Positions 51,960-60,336 of a DNA stretch of 64,000 bases are shown here, piece after piece (position 1 is the first letter of the stretch; each line of letters opens with the position of its first letter). The position numbers and the translations under genes were made by a program. A model generated the notes under the pieces. It saw only the letters and a program-made list of their open reading frames with translations. It had not been told where the DNA came from and did not search any database. The stretch comes from Candidatus Poribacteria bacterium (GTDB lineage Bacteria > Poribacteria > WGA-4E > WGA-3G). Location: NCBI GenBank assembly GCA_022821965.1, contig JAJECN010000035.1, positions 1 to 64,000 of the forward strand. Reading direction: 5' to 3'.

Positions 51960-53707
51960 CAACAGGGCAAGCCTCAATTCGCCTCATGCGCTACCGTCCG
52001 CTCCTCTTTCTCGGGACCATTCTGTTCCGTGGATTAGACGATCTAATGCCTTTCGTTGTCGGCATCATTATGAAGGCATTTTTTGACGCGCTCTCCGGCG
52101 AATCGGCAGCTGGAGCCAACCCTTGGACATTTGTTGCGCTCTTCGTTGTTGCCGAATTTGGTGACCGCGGTGTCCTCATATCCTCTGCGTTCGTATGGGC
52201 GCGCTGGCGTTACGCTATTTCAACACTGCTCCGAAAAAATCTGATGATATCTATCATGAACATGTCCGCGCCACATAGTGTCTCAACAGCCTCTGGCGAA
52301 GTGACAAACCGGCTGCGAGATGATGTTGAAGCGATTATAAGCTATCTGGAACAGTACATCCATTTGTGGGGCAATCTCATCTTCGCGACGTTGGCAATTA
52401 TCTGGATGGCTCGGATAGATGTAGCAATAACGGCTATCACGGTTATCCCGGCTATTCTCATTATTACAATCGTCAACATGTCAAGGCGGTATATTCAGCG
52501 GTATCGCGCAGCGCAGCGCGTTGCTACGGAACAGTCAACTAACTTCATCAACGAAATGTTCCAATCCATCTTGGCAGTGAAGGTCGCACGGACAGAGTCA
52601 AATGTAATCACACACTTTCGGGAGCTAAACGATGCGCGCCGCAAGGCGACACTGGTGGATAACCTGTTCAATCAGCTCCTACGATCCATCAGTTTCAATA
52701 TGAACGACTTTGCCGCTGGCCTGGTTTTGATTCTGATTGTGGAACAGGTGGCTGCAGGGACGTTTTCAGTTGGAGACTTCGTGTTGTTCTATGCCTACAT
52801 CGGCGAAGTCGCGAGAAGTGGATCACTCATCGGCAGTACAATGGCACAACACCAACGCGCAGAGGTCTCGTTCTCCCGTATGGAACAGACCGTTGACGAA
52901 ATGCCTCGAGAAGACTTAGTAGCACACACTCCGGTATATCTGCGAGAAAACCAACCGCCACTTTCTATCCCTCAGAAGACGGCAACGGATCGGCTGAATG
53001 AACTTACCGTTGACGGGCTTACATACCTCTACGACGGCGACGCATCTGGAATTGCCGAGGTTGACTTGAAAATCCCAGCAGGTTCGTTCACCGTTGTTAC
53101 CGGACAGATCGGTTCAGGTAAAACGACACTGGTGCAAGCACTCTTGGGTGTCCTACCGAAACAGGCTGGCGAGATCCGCTGGAACGGCGAAATCGTTGAG
53201 GATCCGAAGTCATTTTTCGTCCCACCGCGTTGTGCGTACACACCGCAAACGCCGAAACTCTTCAGCGAAAAACTGAGTGCTAACATTCTCATGGGTTTGC
53301 CGTGGGATTGGGATACCCTCAATCAAGCGATTCGGCTCGGTGTCATGGAGCAGGATCTGCCGACGCTTGAAGACGGTCTCGAAACCGTTGTTGGACCGCG
53401 CGGTGTGAAACTATCCGGTGGACAGATGCAGCGCACAGCGGCAGCACGGATGTTTATCCGAGACTCGGAGCTTCTCGTCTTTGACGATCTCTCATCTGGA
53501 CTGGACGTAGAGACGGAACAGACCTTATGGGAACGTCTTTTTGAAACGACGCGGGCGACGTGCCTTGTCGTTTCTCATCGGCGACCTGCACTGCGTCGGG
53601 CGGATCAGATCGTTGTTCTAAAAGAGGGTCGCGTTGAGGCAGTCGGCACGTTGGACGAACTGCTTGTCTCTTCCGAAGAGATGCGGAAGTTATGGGCAAG
53701 CGATTGA
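51956..53707 (+). CDS. ABC exporter half-transporter B (membrane and ATPase domains)
   Basis: 583 residues from ATG 51956. Walker [10 protein letters not shown] (about 383), canonical signature LSGGQMQRT (about 485), Walker [13 protein letters not shown] where the catalytic Glu is Asp, then VVSHRRPA. In heterodimeric exporters the Walker B lacking Glu faces the altered signature of the partner. Subunit A carries exactly that altered LSAGE, so one ATP site is degenerate and one is canonical. ATGA-coupled to subunit A. Confidence 0.92.
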   Translation: MTTGQASIRLMRYRPLLFLGTILFRGLDDLMPFVVGIIMKAFFDALSGESAAGANPWTFVALFVVAEFGDRGVLISSAFVWARWRYAISTLLRKNLMISIMNMSAPHSVSTASGEVTNRLRDDVEAIISYLEQYIHLWGNLIFATLAIIWMARIDVAITAITVIPAILIITIVNMSRRYIQRYRAAQRVATEQSTNFINEMFQSILAVKVARTESNVITHFRELNDARRKATLVDNLFNQLLRSISFNMNDFAAGLVLILIVEQVAAGTFSVGDFVLFYAYIGEVARSGSLIGSTMAQHQRAEVSFSRMEQTVDEMPREDLVAHTPVYLRENQPPLSIPQKTATDRLNELTVDGLTYLYDGDASGIAEVDLKIPAGSFTVVTGQIGSGKTTLVQALLGVLPKQAGEIRWNGEIVEDPKSFFVPPRCAYTPQTPKLFSEKLSANILMGLPWDWDTLNQAIRLGVMEQDLPTLEDGLETVVGPRGVKLSGGQMQRTAAARMFIRDSELLVFDDLSSGLDVETEQTLWERLFETTRATCLVVSHRRPALRRADQIVVLKEGRVEAVGTLDELLVSSEEMRKLWASD

Positions 53708-53789
53708 AGTTACGTCAGGATTATTTACTTTTCCGATTTGGAAACTCATTTTCAGTACCAACTTCTATTACTGATACGCAGGGGTCCTT

Positions 53790-53815
53790 GTAGCATAGGC
53801 TGTTAGCTTGTGCAT
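53790..53815. repeat. Decayed GTAG-headed palindrome, copy 8
   Basis: GTAGCATAGGCT-GTT-AGCTTGTGC keeps a GTAG head and an imperfect stem, but the CTAC end has become CATTC. Confidence 0.45.
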
Positions 53816-53879
53816 TCAGGTGCCGTTAATGTAATATAAATTTTTAGAAATGGTATTACATACCCCGCGATCACTGGAT

Positions 53880-53908
53880 TTGATAATCACCTTGAAATAT
53901 GTTATACT
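53880..53908 (+). promoter_or_regulatory. Sigma-70-like promoter of the MNT-HEPN gene
   Basis: TTGATA (53880-53885), 17-bp spacer, TATACT (53903-53908) with extended TGT. The transcript would start near 53915, just before AAAGGAG. Confidence 0.7.
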
Positions 53909-53929
53909 TGGACTAAAAGGAGAATTCGC

Positions 53930-54715
53930 ATGGTTACCCGGAGAGAGATTCAAGCAACATGTGATGACATCGTGCGTGAGTTCGCACCGCTACAAGTTAT
54001 TCTCTTTGGCTCTTATGCGTATGGCACACCGACTGAAGACTCGGATGTGGATCTCCTTATAGTGATGGATATTCCCAAGTCGGAGTTTCGCAATAAGGCT
54101 GCAGAGATCCAGCAACGCATCCCGGACCGCTTCCGCATGGACGTGTTGGTGCGTTCTCCCGAAGAACTTGCTTATCGGGTCTCACATAACGATTGGTTTC
54201 TTCGTGAGATCACCGAAAGAGGAGAGTTGCTCCACGGTCCCAATATACATGCCAATACAAAAGAGATGCAAGCCGAAATCGGTGTTGGAAATCTTTCTCA
54301 AGTGAACGCTGCCAAAGAGGAGAAAGGCTGCATGAATCCATTGACGCTGGAATGGATAGAGAAGGCTGAAGGCGATTATATTACAACACAGAAACTTCTA
54401 CCCACAACAAATCCGCAACTGTATGATATTATCTGCTTTCATGCACAACAGTGTATTGAAAAGTATCTCAAGGCATGGTTACAAGAGGCAAATGTCCCTG
54501 TTCCAAGGACGCATAACCTTGAAGAATTACTGGCGTTGATTGTGCCGACCTTGCCTGTGTGGAGCAAATGGCAGCCTGATTTTAAGATAATCACCGAATA
54601 CGCAGTCGAATCTCGCTATCCTGGAGATTCAGCAACTGCCGATAATACAAAACACGCGATGCATATCTGCGATGAGGTGCGTCAAACTGTTCGTACACTG
54701 CTGAATCAAAATTGA
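53930..54715 (+). CDS. Fused MNT nucleotidyltransferase-HEPN protein (single-chain toxin-antitoxin)
   Basis: 261 residues, AAAGGAG 8 nt before the ATG. Residues 1-105 are a minimal nucleotidyltransferase with the GSX10DXD signature (GSYAYGTPTEDSDVD) and FRMDVLV. Residues about 135-258 are a HEPN domain (WIEKAEGDYITTQKLL, CFHAQQCIEKYLKAWLQ, PRTHNLEELL, ESRYPGD). MNT and HEPN are normally two adjacent genes in which MNT adenylylates and silences the HEPN RNase. Here they share one frame. An internal ATG at 54332 with AGGAG 9 nt upstream sits exactly at the HEPN start and could give a separate HEPN chain. Confidence 0.88.
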   Translation: MVTRREIQATCDDIVREFAPLQVILFGSYAYGTPTEDSDVDLLIVMDIPKSEFRNKAAEIQQRIPDRFRMDVLVRSPEELAYRVSHNDWFLREITERGELLHGPNIHANTKEMQAEIGVGNLSQVNAAKEEKGCMNPLTLEWIEKAEGDYITTQKLLPTTNPQLYDIICFHAQQCIEKYLKAWLQEANVPVPRTHNLEELLALIVPTLPVWSKWQPDFKIITEYAVESRYPGDSATADNTKHAMHICDEVRQTVRTLLNQN

Positions 54716-54752
54716 AAAAATAAGCACCTACATTTGAATCGAGGAAAACACC

Positions 54753-56285
54753 GTGAATTCAAACACCGTTCACACACTTGACCCCGGCACAGAACTGTTC
54801 GTTGATGACATGCTGATTGCTTCAAAGCAAGGCGTGACACGCACACTACATCAGGGCGTGAAGCACGATGTCCCCGTTCTTGAACCAGATCCCGATAACC
54901 CGTGGGAACACGGCGGACCCGACCAGTCCAGGCGCGTACACCTCTACGGCACCACGATGTACGATGCGGCGTACGGGAAATACCGCATGTGGTATATGTG
55001 TCGTATGGGACCGCACTGGCGATTTGAAGCGAACGAGATTCCGGGACTTTACGTCCCACGTACTGATCGAAATCCGTCAACATATAGGGGAAAGACACAC
55101 GATGCTTACGGACGAAAGTTCGTCGAAAACGACCGCGGCGACCTTACCTGCTACGCAGAAAGCGATGATGGATTGACGTGGACGAAACCGAACCTTGGTC
55201 TCTTTGAATTCAACGGAAACCCAAACAACAATATCGTGTGGGACCTCCACGGTGCCTGTGTCTTCCGCGATGACGACGAATCGGATCCGCAGAGACGGTA
55301 TAAGATGATCGGTTTTTGTAGACGGTATCGCAACATCTTCCTGCTCATGTCACCCGATGGCATCCGATGGGACGACTCAGATTTCCTCAAACCGATTGCG
55401 GATCGGGACAACGAAGGCGCGTTCAATGTCATCTACGATAAAAAAACAGATCTATTCCGAGCCTATGCCCTCATACGTGGTGACGATAAAGACGCAAGAC
55501 GTATGATCGCATACACCGAAAGCCAGCGTCTTGAAGGACCCTGGAAACCGCTCGAACCGATGTTCGGTGCCACGGATGAAGACGACGCAGTTGGTATACA
55601 GAGATACGGTGCTGACCGTGCCGAAATCCACAATATGTCTGGCTTCCTCTATCATAACATCTACATCGGTATCCCCGGTGTGTTATATGTGACGGGACCA
55701 GGTGCAGCAGAACATGAGATTCCTATCGATGGACCGATTGATGCACAACTTGTTAGCAGCCGAGACGGATTTAATTGGGACTATCCCGATGCCAACCGAA
55801 CCCCGATTATCCCACGTGGTGAGAGCGGCACATTCGACACCGGTATGATTATGGGAACCGCTATAGAACCGATCATCACCGACGATGAAATTCACTGGTA
55901 CTATACAGGGACAGAACATACCCACGGTGCCCAGATGAAAGATAGACACAAAGCGATCGGGCTTGCGAAGTGGCGATTAGACGGTTTCGTCTCGCTTGAT
56001 GCCGAGGTGGAGGAAGGGGTCGTTGAAACCGTCCCATTGCAGCTTCCGAACGGAGGGCTTGAAATTAACGCGGATGCGAGTGGCGGCCAGGTCGGTGTTG
56101 AAGTGTTAACCGCTGATGGACAGGTTCAACAAGGATTTTCGATTGATGATTGTGTCCCGTTGACAGGAGATAATGTCCGACACCCAGTGCGATGGAAGTC
56201 GGCGACATTAGCGGATACCACACAACCCCTGCGACTCCGTTTTGTCCTGAACCGTGCCAGACTTTACGCCTTCCGTATCGAGTAG
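54753..56285 (+). CDS. Five-bladed-propeller glycoside-hydrolase-like protein
   Basis: 510 residues from GTG 54753 (GAGGA 8 nt upstream). The start LDPGTELFVDDMLIAS and repeats such as YRMWYMCRMG, CYAESDDGLTWTKPN and YKMIGFCRRY, then SPDGIRWDDSD, show the GH32/43/68-like propeller seen in many planctomycete and poribacterial genes. The C-terminal 120 residues form a sandwich (EINADASGGQVGVEVLTADG). No signal peptide. Catalytic acids cannot be assigned. The stop TAG is formed by the GTAG head of the next palindrome. Confidence 0.8.
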   Translation: MNSNTVHTLDPGTELFVDDMLIASKQGVTRTLHQGVKHDVPVLEPDPDNPWEHGGPDQSRRVHLYGTTMYDAAYGKYRMWYMCRMGPHWRFEANEIPGLYVPRTDRNPSTYRGKTHDAYGRKFVENDRGDLTCYAESDDGLTWTKPNLGLFEFNGNPNNNIVWDLHGACVFRDDDESDPQRRYKMIGFCRRYRNIFLLMSPDGIRWDDSDFLKPIADRDNEGAFNVIYDKKTDLFRAYALIRGDDKDARRMIAYTESQRLEGPWKPLEPMFGATDEDDAVGIQRYGADRAEIHNMSGFLYHNIYIGIPGVLYVTGPGAAEHEIPIDGPIDAQLVSSRDGFNWDYPDANRTPIIPRGESGTFDTGMIMGTAIEPIITDDEIHWYYTGTEHTHGAQMKDRHKAIGLAKWRLDGFVSLDAEVEEGVVETVPLQLPNGGLEINADASGGQVGVEVLTADGQVQQGFSIDDCVPLTGDNVRHPVRWKSATLADTTQPLRLRFVLNRARLYAFRIE

Positions 56286-56308
56286 GGACGAGGTCACCTC
56301 GCCCCTAC
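56282..56308. repeat. GTAG/CTAC-bounded palindrome, copy 9, supplying a stop codon
   Basis: GTAGGGACGAGG-TCA-CCTCGCCCCTAC. Bases 56283-56285 are the TAG stop of the preceding gene. 25 of 27 bases match the copy at 41009-41035. Confidence 0.8.
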
Positions 56309-56336
56309 ATTAGAATCATAACAGGAGTTGAGAAAA

Positions 56337-56750
56337 ATGAGACACACTACGCAAATTGAACTCGAAAATCTATACGACCTAGTTGCCGTAAAGTTAGGTG
56401 TTATGAATTCCGAAGAGGTGCGGCGACTGACTGTCCCAGATGCTCTCGTTGATACAGGGGCAACGGGACTCTGCCTACCGACATCGGTCATTGAGCAACT
56501 TGGTCTCACCCCTATTGAAACGAGGCGAGCACGTACCGCTACCGGCCTCGTTGACCGCGTCCTTTATTCGGAAGTCCAATTTACAATATTGGAACGAACA
56601 GGGACGATGCAGATTACCGATCTGCCTGAGGGTTCACCTATCCTTGTCGGGCATATGGTATTGGAGCACCTGGACCTCTGTGTTGATATAAAAGAAGGGT
56701 TAATCTATAATCCAGCACACGATGGTGAATGGATTACAGAGATCCTCTGA
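56337..56750 (+). CDS. Retropepsin-like aspartic protease family protein, paralogue
   Basis: 137 residues from ATG 56337 (AGGAG 9 nt upstream; the TTG at 56328 would sit on the ribosome-binding site). D39-T-G in DALVDTGATGLCLP, IEQLGLTPIE, VGHMVLEHLDLCVD, ending YNPAHDGEWITEIL. Very similar along its whole length to 8145-8558. Cytoplasmic; probably a dimeric clan AA peptidase. No toxin-antitoxin neighbour directly beside it, although the MNT-HEPN gene is 1.6 kb upstream. Confidence 0.8.
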   Translation: MRHTTQIELENLYDLVAVKLGVMNSEEVRRLTVPDALVDTGATGLCLPTSVIEQLGLTPIETRRARTATGLVDRVLYSEVQFTILERTGTMQITDLPEGSPILVGHMVLEHLDLCVDIKEGLIYNPAHDGEWITEIL

Positions 56751-56859
56751 TAACCGGCATCAGGTATTTAACCGTATTATCTGTAATTACTTTCCAACGT
56801 CTGGGTCTAATTCCTTCTATAATTAAACAGCTTGAATTTCCTCGCCAAAGGAGAAGTGA

Positions 56860-57999
56860 ATGGATACGTTATCAACACACAGAGACTCCCCGGAGAATCG
56901 TGTGGCCAACCTGTTGAAACTGGAAGTCCTTGAAGCGTTTGACCGGACTGCGTTTGAGCGCGATGGATATTGGGTGTGGGAAGGGATACTAACGGATGCT
57001 GCCCGTAAGCAGTGGACAGCCAGCTTACAGAAGTTACAACAGATGAACGATGCGATCCTCATGGATACGGAGTGGAGTGCTATCGACTTTGAGGCGCGGG
57101 GGTTTCCGCAGCCTTTGCCAGAACAAATTGCGCCGGCGTTTTTGGCGGCGTGCTGCGGTGGTTCAGAGCAAATGCCCAGTTTCCTCAGAACCGCTGAATT
57201 GCGTCAATATATGCATACTCAGGGGCTGTTCGGACCGGGCAACGCGTTGGTCACACATGGGTTCAAGTCACAAGGTGTCATGCCGGAATACTTTCCTGCA
57301 GGATACGACGACTTTATAATGGATGTGACATCTGCTCATCCGCAGATGATGGCACTCTTCAGGAAACTTTTCGGAGACCGATTTATACTCGATCACTGCT
57401 TCATGCTCAACCGGGCACCGGGTTCAAAAGGGCGCCGGTGGCATGCACACCAGTATCGGGAGGGACAATACGAAGTTGAGGACCCGATTGGGACTGGACA
57501 CGCCTTTACCACTGATTTTCTACAACGGCAGTGTATTCGGACCTTGTGCTATCCAGAAGGTGCAACTATCGAGGATGGCGGCGAACTCGCGATTATCCCC
57601 GGGGCACATCTCTATCGGATTCCGTACAAATGGAGCACGGAACGACCCGATGATGACGCTGCCATGAAAGCGGGCTGGCTGAAAGGCAAACTTCACGCTT
57701 TCACAGGGAAGCCGTTGGAAATCGTACACCTCTCACTACCGCCCGGAAGCATGGTTTCGTTTGTCCATCACATGCCACATTATGTCGGCTATCGGAAGCC
57801 AGGGATGCCGACCCGATGGGGACTGCTTATGGCGTATCGAACGCCCGACTCAGAAGCAGATCCAGCCAAATGGACAAATGGCATTCCGACCCATTGGGTG
57901 GAACAGGCCGCGGCCCAAGGAAAACTACCCGCTGCGGCACAGCGTGTATTTGAGGCAGATAATCCCCTCAATATGGACCCACAGAGTCTTAACGAATAA
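56860..57999 (+). CDS. Phytanoyl-CoA dioxygenase (PhyH)-family protein
   Basis: 379 residues, AAAGGAG before the ATG. The 2-oxoglutarate/Fe(II) fold: FERDGYWVWEGIL at the N-terminus, WHAHQYREG where HXD is usual, then GGELAIIPGAHLYR, SMVSFVHHMPHYVG with the distal His, and MPTRWGLLMAYR with the 2-oxoglutarate Arg. The first metal motif reads H-A-H instead of H-X-D, so the metal site may be altered. PhyH genes are numerous in Poribacteria; substrate unknown. Confidence 0.85.
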   Translation: MDTLSTHRDSPENRVANLLKLEVLEAFDRTAFERDGYWVWEGILTDAARKQWTASLQKLQQMNDAILMDTEWSAIDFEARGFPQPLPEQIAPAFLAACCGGSEQMPSFLRTAELRQYMHTQGLFGPGNALVTHGFKSQGVMPEYFPAGYDDFIMDVTSAHPQMMALFRKLFGDRFILDHCFMLNRAPGSKGRRWHAHQYREGQYEVEDPIGTGHAFTTDFLQRQCIRTLCYPEGATIEDGGELAIIPGAHLYRIPYKWSTERPDDDAAMKAGWLKGKLHAFTGKPLEIVHLSLPPGSMVSFVHHMPHYVGYRKPGMPTRWGLLMAYRTPDSEADPAKWTNGIPTHWVEQAAAQGKLPAAAQRVFEADNPLNMDPQSLNE

Positions 58000-58170
58000 G
58001 ATTACCTTATTGGGAGGTCCCACCTCAAGGTAGAAACCGGGAGATTTCGAGTCCGGTGTTTCCGTATGCAAGACGTTCCATTTTACCCACCTTTACTCTA
58101 AAAGCCCATTTTCCTTGTACCATTGGGCGTTTGGATACAAAGCCATAATGGATACCTCTAATTTTATTAT

Positions 58171-59712
58171 TCAGCGTTGCTGTTCCGTATCTGATTTTAG
58201 TGCTTTAGCTTTTTGAAAATCCACCTGTGCGGCTTCCTCTTGCCCAAGTGCCTCTTTCGCACGCCCTCGATCGTAGTAGACTTCGGCATAATTAGGATTA
58301 ATCCGGAGAGCCGCATCAAAGTCATCTATTGCACCTTCAGCATTACCGAGAGCAGCTTTGGCAACACCCCGATTACCGTAAGCATAAGCATTCTCTGGAT
58401 CCAATCGTATCGCCCGTGTGCAGTCTTCAACCGCCGACCTATATAATATCCGTGCCGCTGCCATAGCTCCCTGATCCGCTTTCGTTTTGCCAAGACGGAA
58501 CCGCGCATATCCGCGATTGATGTACGGCTCAGCATACTCCGGGTATAATCGTATTGCCTGTGTACAGTCCTCAATCGCTGACGCATATAATGCCTGCGCG
58601 CCCGCTATGTCACCCTGACCTGCTTTAGATTCACCAAGGGTAGCCTTCGCGATCCCGCGATTGTTATACGGATCAGCAAGTTCCGAATCCAGCTCAATAA
58701 CTTGCGTCCAATCGTGAATCGCGCCTTGATAGTGCAGCTGTCCTTTGGCTACAGCGCCGCGATTCATTTCAAACTGACCGAGGCGGAACTTGCCGCCCGC
58801 GCGATTGTGGTAGGCGTAGGCATCTTCAGGGTTAAGTTTGATGGCTTGCGTGCTGTCTTCAATCCCGGTTTCATATAACTTCCGAGCTTTCTCCAGATTT
58901 CCTTGGGCGAATTCGATATCTCCAAGTGTGAATTTTGCGAGTCCTCGATTATAGTAAGCATCTACTTTCTCAGGGTTAAGTTTGATGGCTTTATCAAAAT
59001 CAGCGACCGCTTCGTTATAGTGATTCGCATTGTATTTACGTTGTCCTTGAACGGAATAGATATAGGCACGGATATGCTTTCGCTTACGCCACCGCGTCAA
59101 AGGCTCCGCAAGTCTTGATCGATCAATCAAAGTTCTTAGCGCGTTTGAAGGAATGGCGTAGCTGTAAGGATCTTCTACGGCAGAAACGACCCCGATGACT
59201 CGTCCTTTACTGTTCCGAACTGGACTACCGCTGCTGCCACCAGCAAGATTTATTTTCATCTGAAGCCACTTGTCGTTAGTGCGCACACGATGGACGATTC
59301 CTTGCGTGCCTCTGTACTTTCCATCCGGATAACCCGTGGCAATCACTGCGTCTCCTACGCCAACAGCATCGCTGTTGCCAAGTAGAAACGGTACGCCTTC
59401 ACCTATAACCTTTAAGACAGCAAGATCATTTCTAACATCAAACGCCATTACACCCTCAACACCCCAGACCTTCTGCTTGTCAGCAGATTTTATGAAAATG
59501 GAACCGGGGTGCGCAATAACGTGAATGTTCGTCGCAATTTTGTCCGGTGCCACGAAGAAGCCACTGGCAGCCCCAAATCTACCTTCTACACGGACCACCG
59601 TAAAGTCGATTCCCTTTTCAGGAGCTTCAATAATCTGTTGGGGAGCCCGCGCACATGAGAACAAGAAACTCAAAAAGAGCAAACCCAGTAAAAATATTCT
59701 GCTCATTTTCAT
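58171..59712 (-). CDS. Trypsin-like serine protease lipoprotein with TPR repeats
   Basis: 513 residues. Lipoprotein signal FLLGLLFLSFLFSC. Protease domain about 35-215 with His64 (TNIHVIA), Asp96 (VRNDLAVL) and Ser161 (AGGSSGSPV), a full DegP-like triad without PDZ domains. About 225-505 holds TPRs, several lengthened to about 50 residues with the insert LGXXXAXQGDXXXAXXLY (for example LGESKAGQGDIAGAQALY). Probably an outer- or inner-membrane-anchored periplasmic protease or assembly factor. Confidence 0.9.
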   Translation of the reverse strand: MKMSRIFLLGLLFLSFLFSCARAPQQIIEAPEKGIDFTVVRVEGRFGAASGFFVAPDKIATNIHVIAHPGSIFIKSADKQKVWGVEGVMAFDVRNDLAVLKVIGEGVPFLLGNSDAVGVGDAVIATGYPDGKYRGTQGIVHRVRTNDKWLQMKINLAGGSSGSPVRNSKGRVIGVVSAVEDPYSYAIPSNALRTLIDRSRLAEPLTRWRKRKHIRAYIYSVQGQRKYNANHYNEAVADFDKAIKLNPEKVDAYYNRGLAKFTLGDIEFAQGNLEKARKLYETGIEDSTQAIKLNPEDAYAYHNRAGGKFRLGQFEMNRGAVAKGQLHYQGAIHDWTQVIELDSELADPYNNRGIAKATLGESKAGQGDIAGAQALYASAIEDCTQAIRLYPEYAEPYINRGYARFRLGKTKADQGAMAAARILYRSAVEDCTRAIRLDPENAYAYGNRGVAKAALGNAEGAIDDFDAALRINPNYAEVYYDRGRAKEALGQEEAAQVDFQKAKALKSDTEQQR

Positions 59713-59998
59713 AAACGGACACCTTAAAGGATAGAAAAGAGAATGTTATTGTAAACATATCTCATTGTGCGGATGGCACTTGTGAATGCGTTAGTGGGGT
59801 TTCAGAACATGCCCTGTTACCTATTATAACCTACACCTGCTGTCTCGTCAAGTTTCCCGAAGTTGTAAAATCGAAACATGGCTGCTTATTTTCATTTTTA
59901 GTTATGAATCGCCTCGCTTTTCTTGAAAGAAATATGAATTTTTCAGAAACCCGAAGGTTAAACGCCTTTAGAGAACTCTGTAGGCACCGTAAAAAGAT

Positions 59999-60028
59999 TT
60001 GACATCCACCGACAGAGTGTGGTACAAT
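59999..60028 (+). promoter_or_regulatory. Strong sigma-70-like promoter
   Basis: TTGACA (59999-60004), 18-bp spacer, TACAAT (60023-60028). Predicted start near 60035, only about five bases before the ATG of the small ORF and about 300 bp before the next large gene. Confidence 0.72.
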
Positions 60029-60039
60029 ACTTAACATAT

Positions 60040-60177
60040 ATGAATTCAAAACAGGTTTATCAGATGTTTTATCTCTCGCTTACCACATTGATACATGAAA
60101 ATCGTCTTTGTATATTCATCGGTCTTGGTGCCGTGCTGACTGGTATTTCCATGTGTCGCGTAGGGGTGGGCTTATAA
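60040..60177 (+). CDS. Possible 45-residue membrane peptide, leaderless
   Basis: ATG 60040, 45 codons, TAA at 60175. The sequence begins MNSKQVYQMFYLSLTTLIHE and has a hydrophobic C-terminal half CIFIGLGAVLTGISM. No ribosome-binding site, but the strong promoter upstream places the RNA start within a few bases of the ATG, so translation would be leaderless. It could be a small membrane protein or an untranslated leader of the downstream gene. No family recognised. Confidence 0.32.
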   Translation: MNSKQVYQMFYLSLTTLIHENRLCIFIGLGAVLTGISMCRVGVGL

Positions 60178-60336
60178 GTAACGGATAAAACGTTTCCGAA
60201 TTCTACAACACAACGCCCATCACTGAACGTCACAAAACGAGATTTCGGTGAGGGTGTTTTCTTTTTTAAACGACAATAACGTAGTGGAACCATGCGTGCA
60301 GACCAATCATTTAAAATCCTTAAAAGAGGAGAAAAG

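Larger units (their letters stand above)
59713..60336. other. Intergenic region with promoter and small ORF
   Basis: 624 bp between divergent genes. It holds the promoter at 59999-60028 and the small ORF 60040-60177, described separately. The minus-strand frame at 60069-60293 has no ribosome-binding site and is not accepted. Nothing recognised at 59713-59998. Confidence 0.5.

Noticed and set aside
60160-60177. GTAGGGGTGGG as a further GTAG-type repeat
   Set aside because: There is a GTAG head but no complementary arm or CTAC end.
60069-60293. 74-codon minus-strand frame in the 59713-60336 gap
   Set aside because: No ribosome-binding site, basic random-looking composition, and it is opposite the promoter and small ORF.
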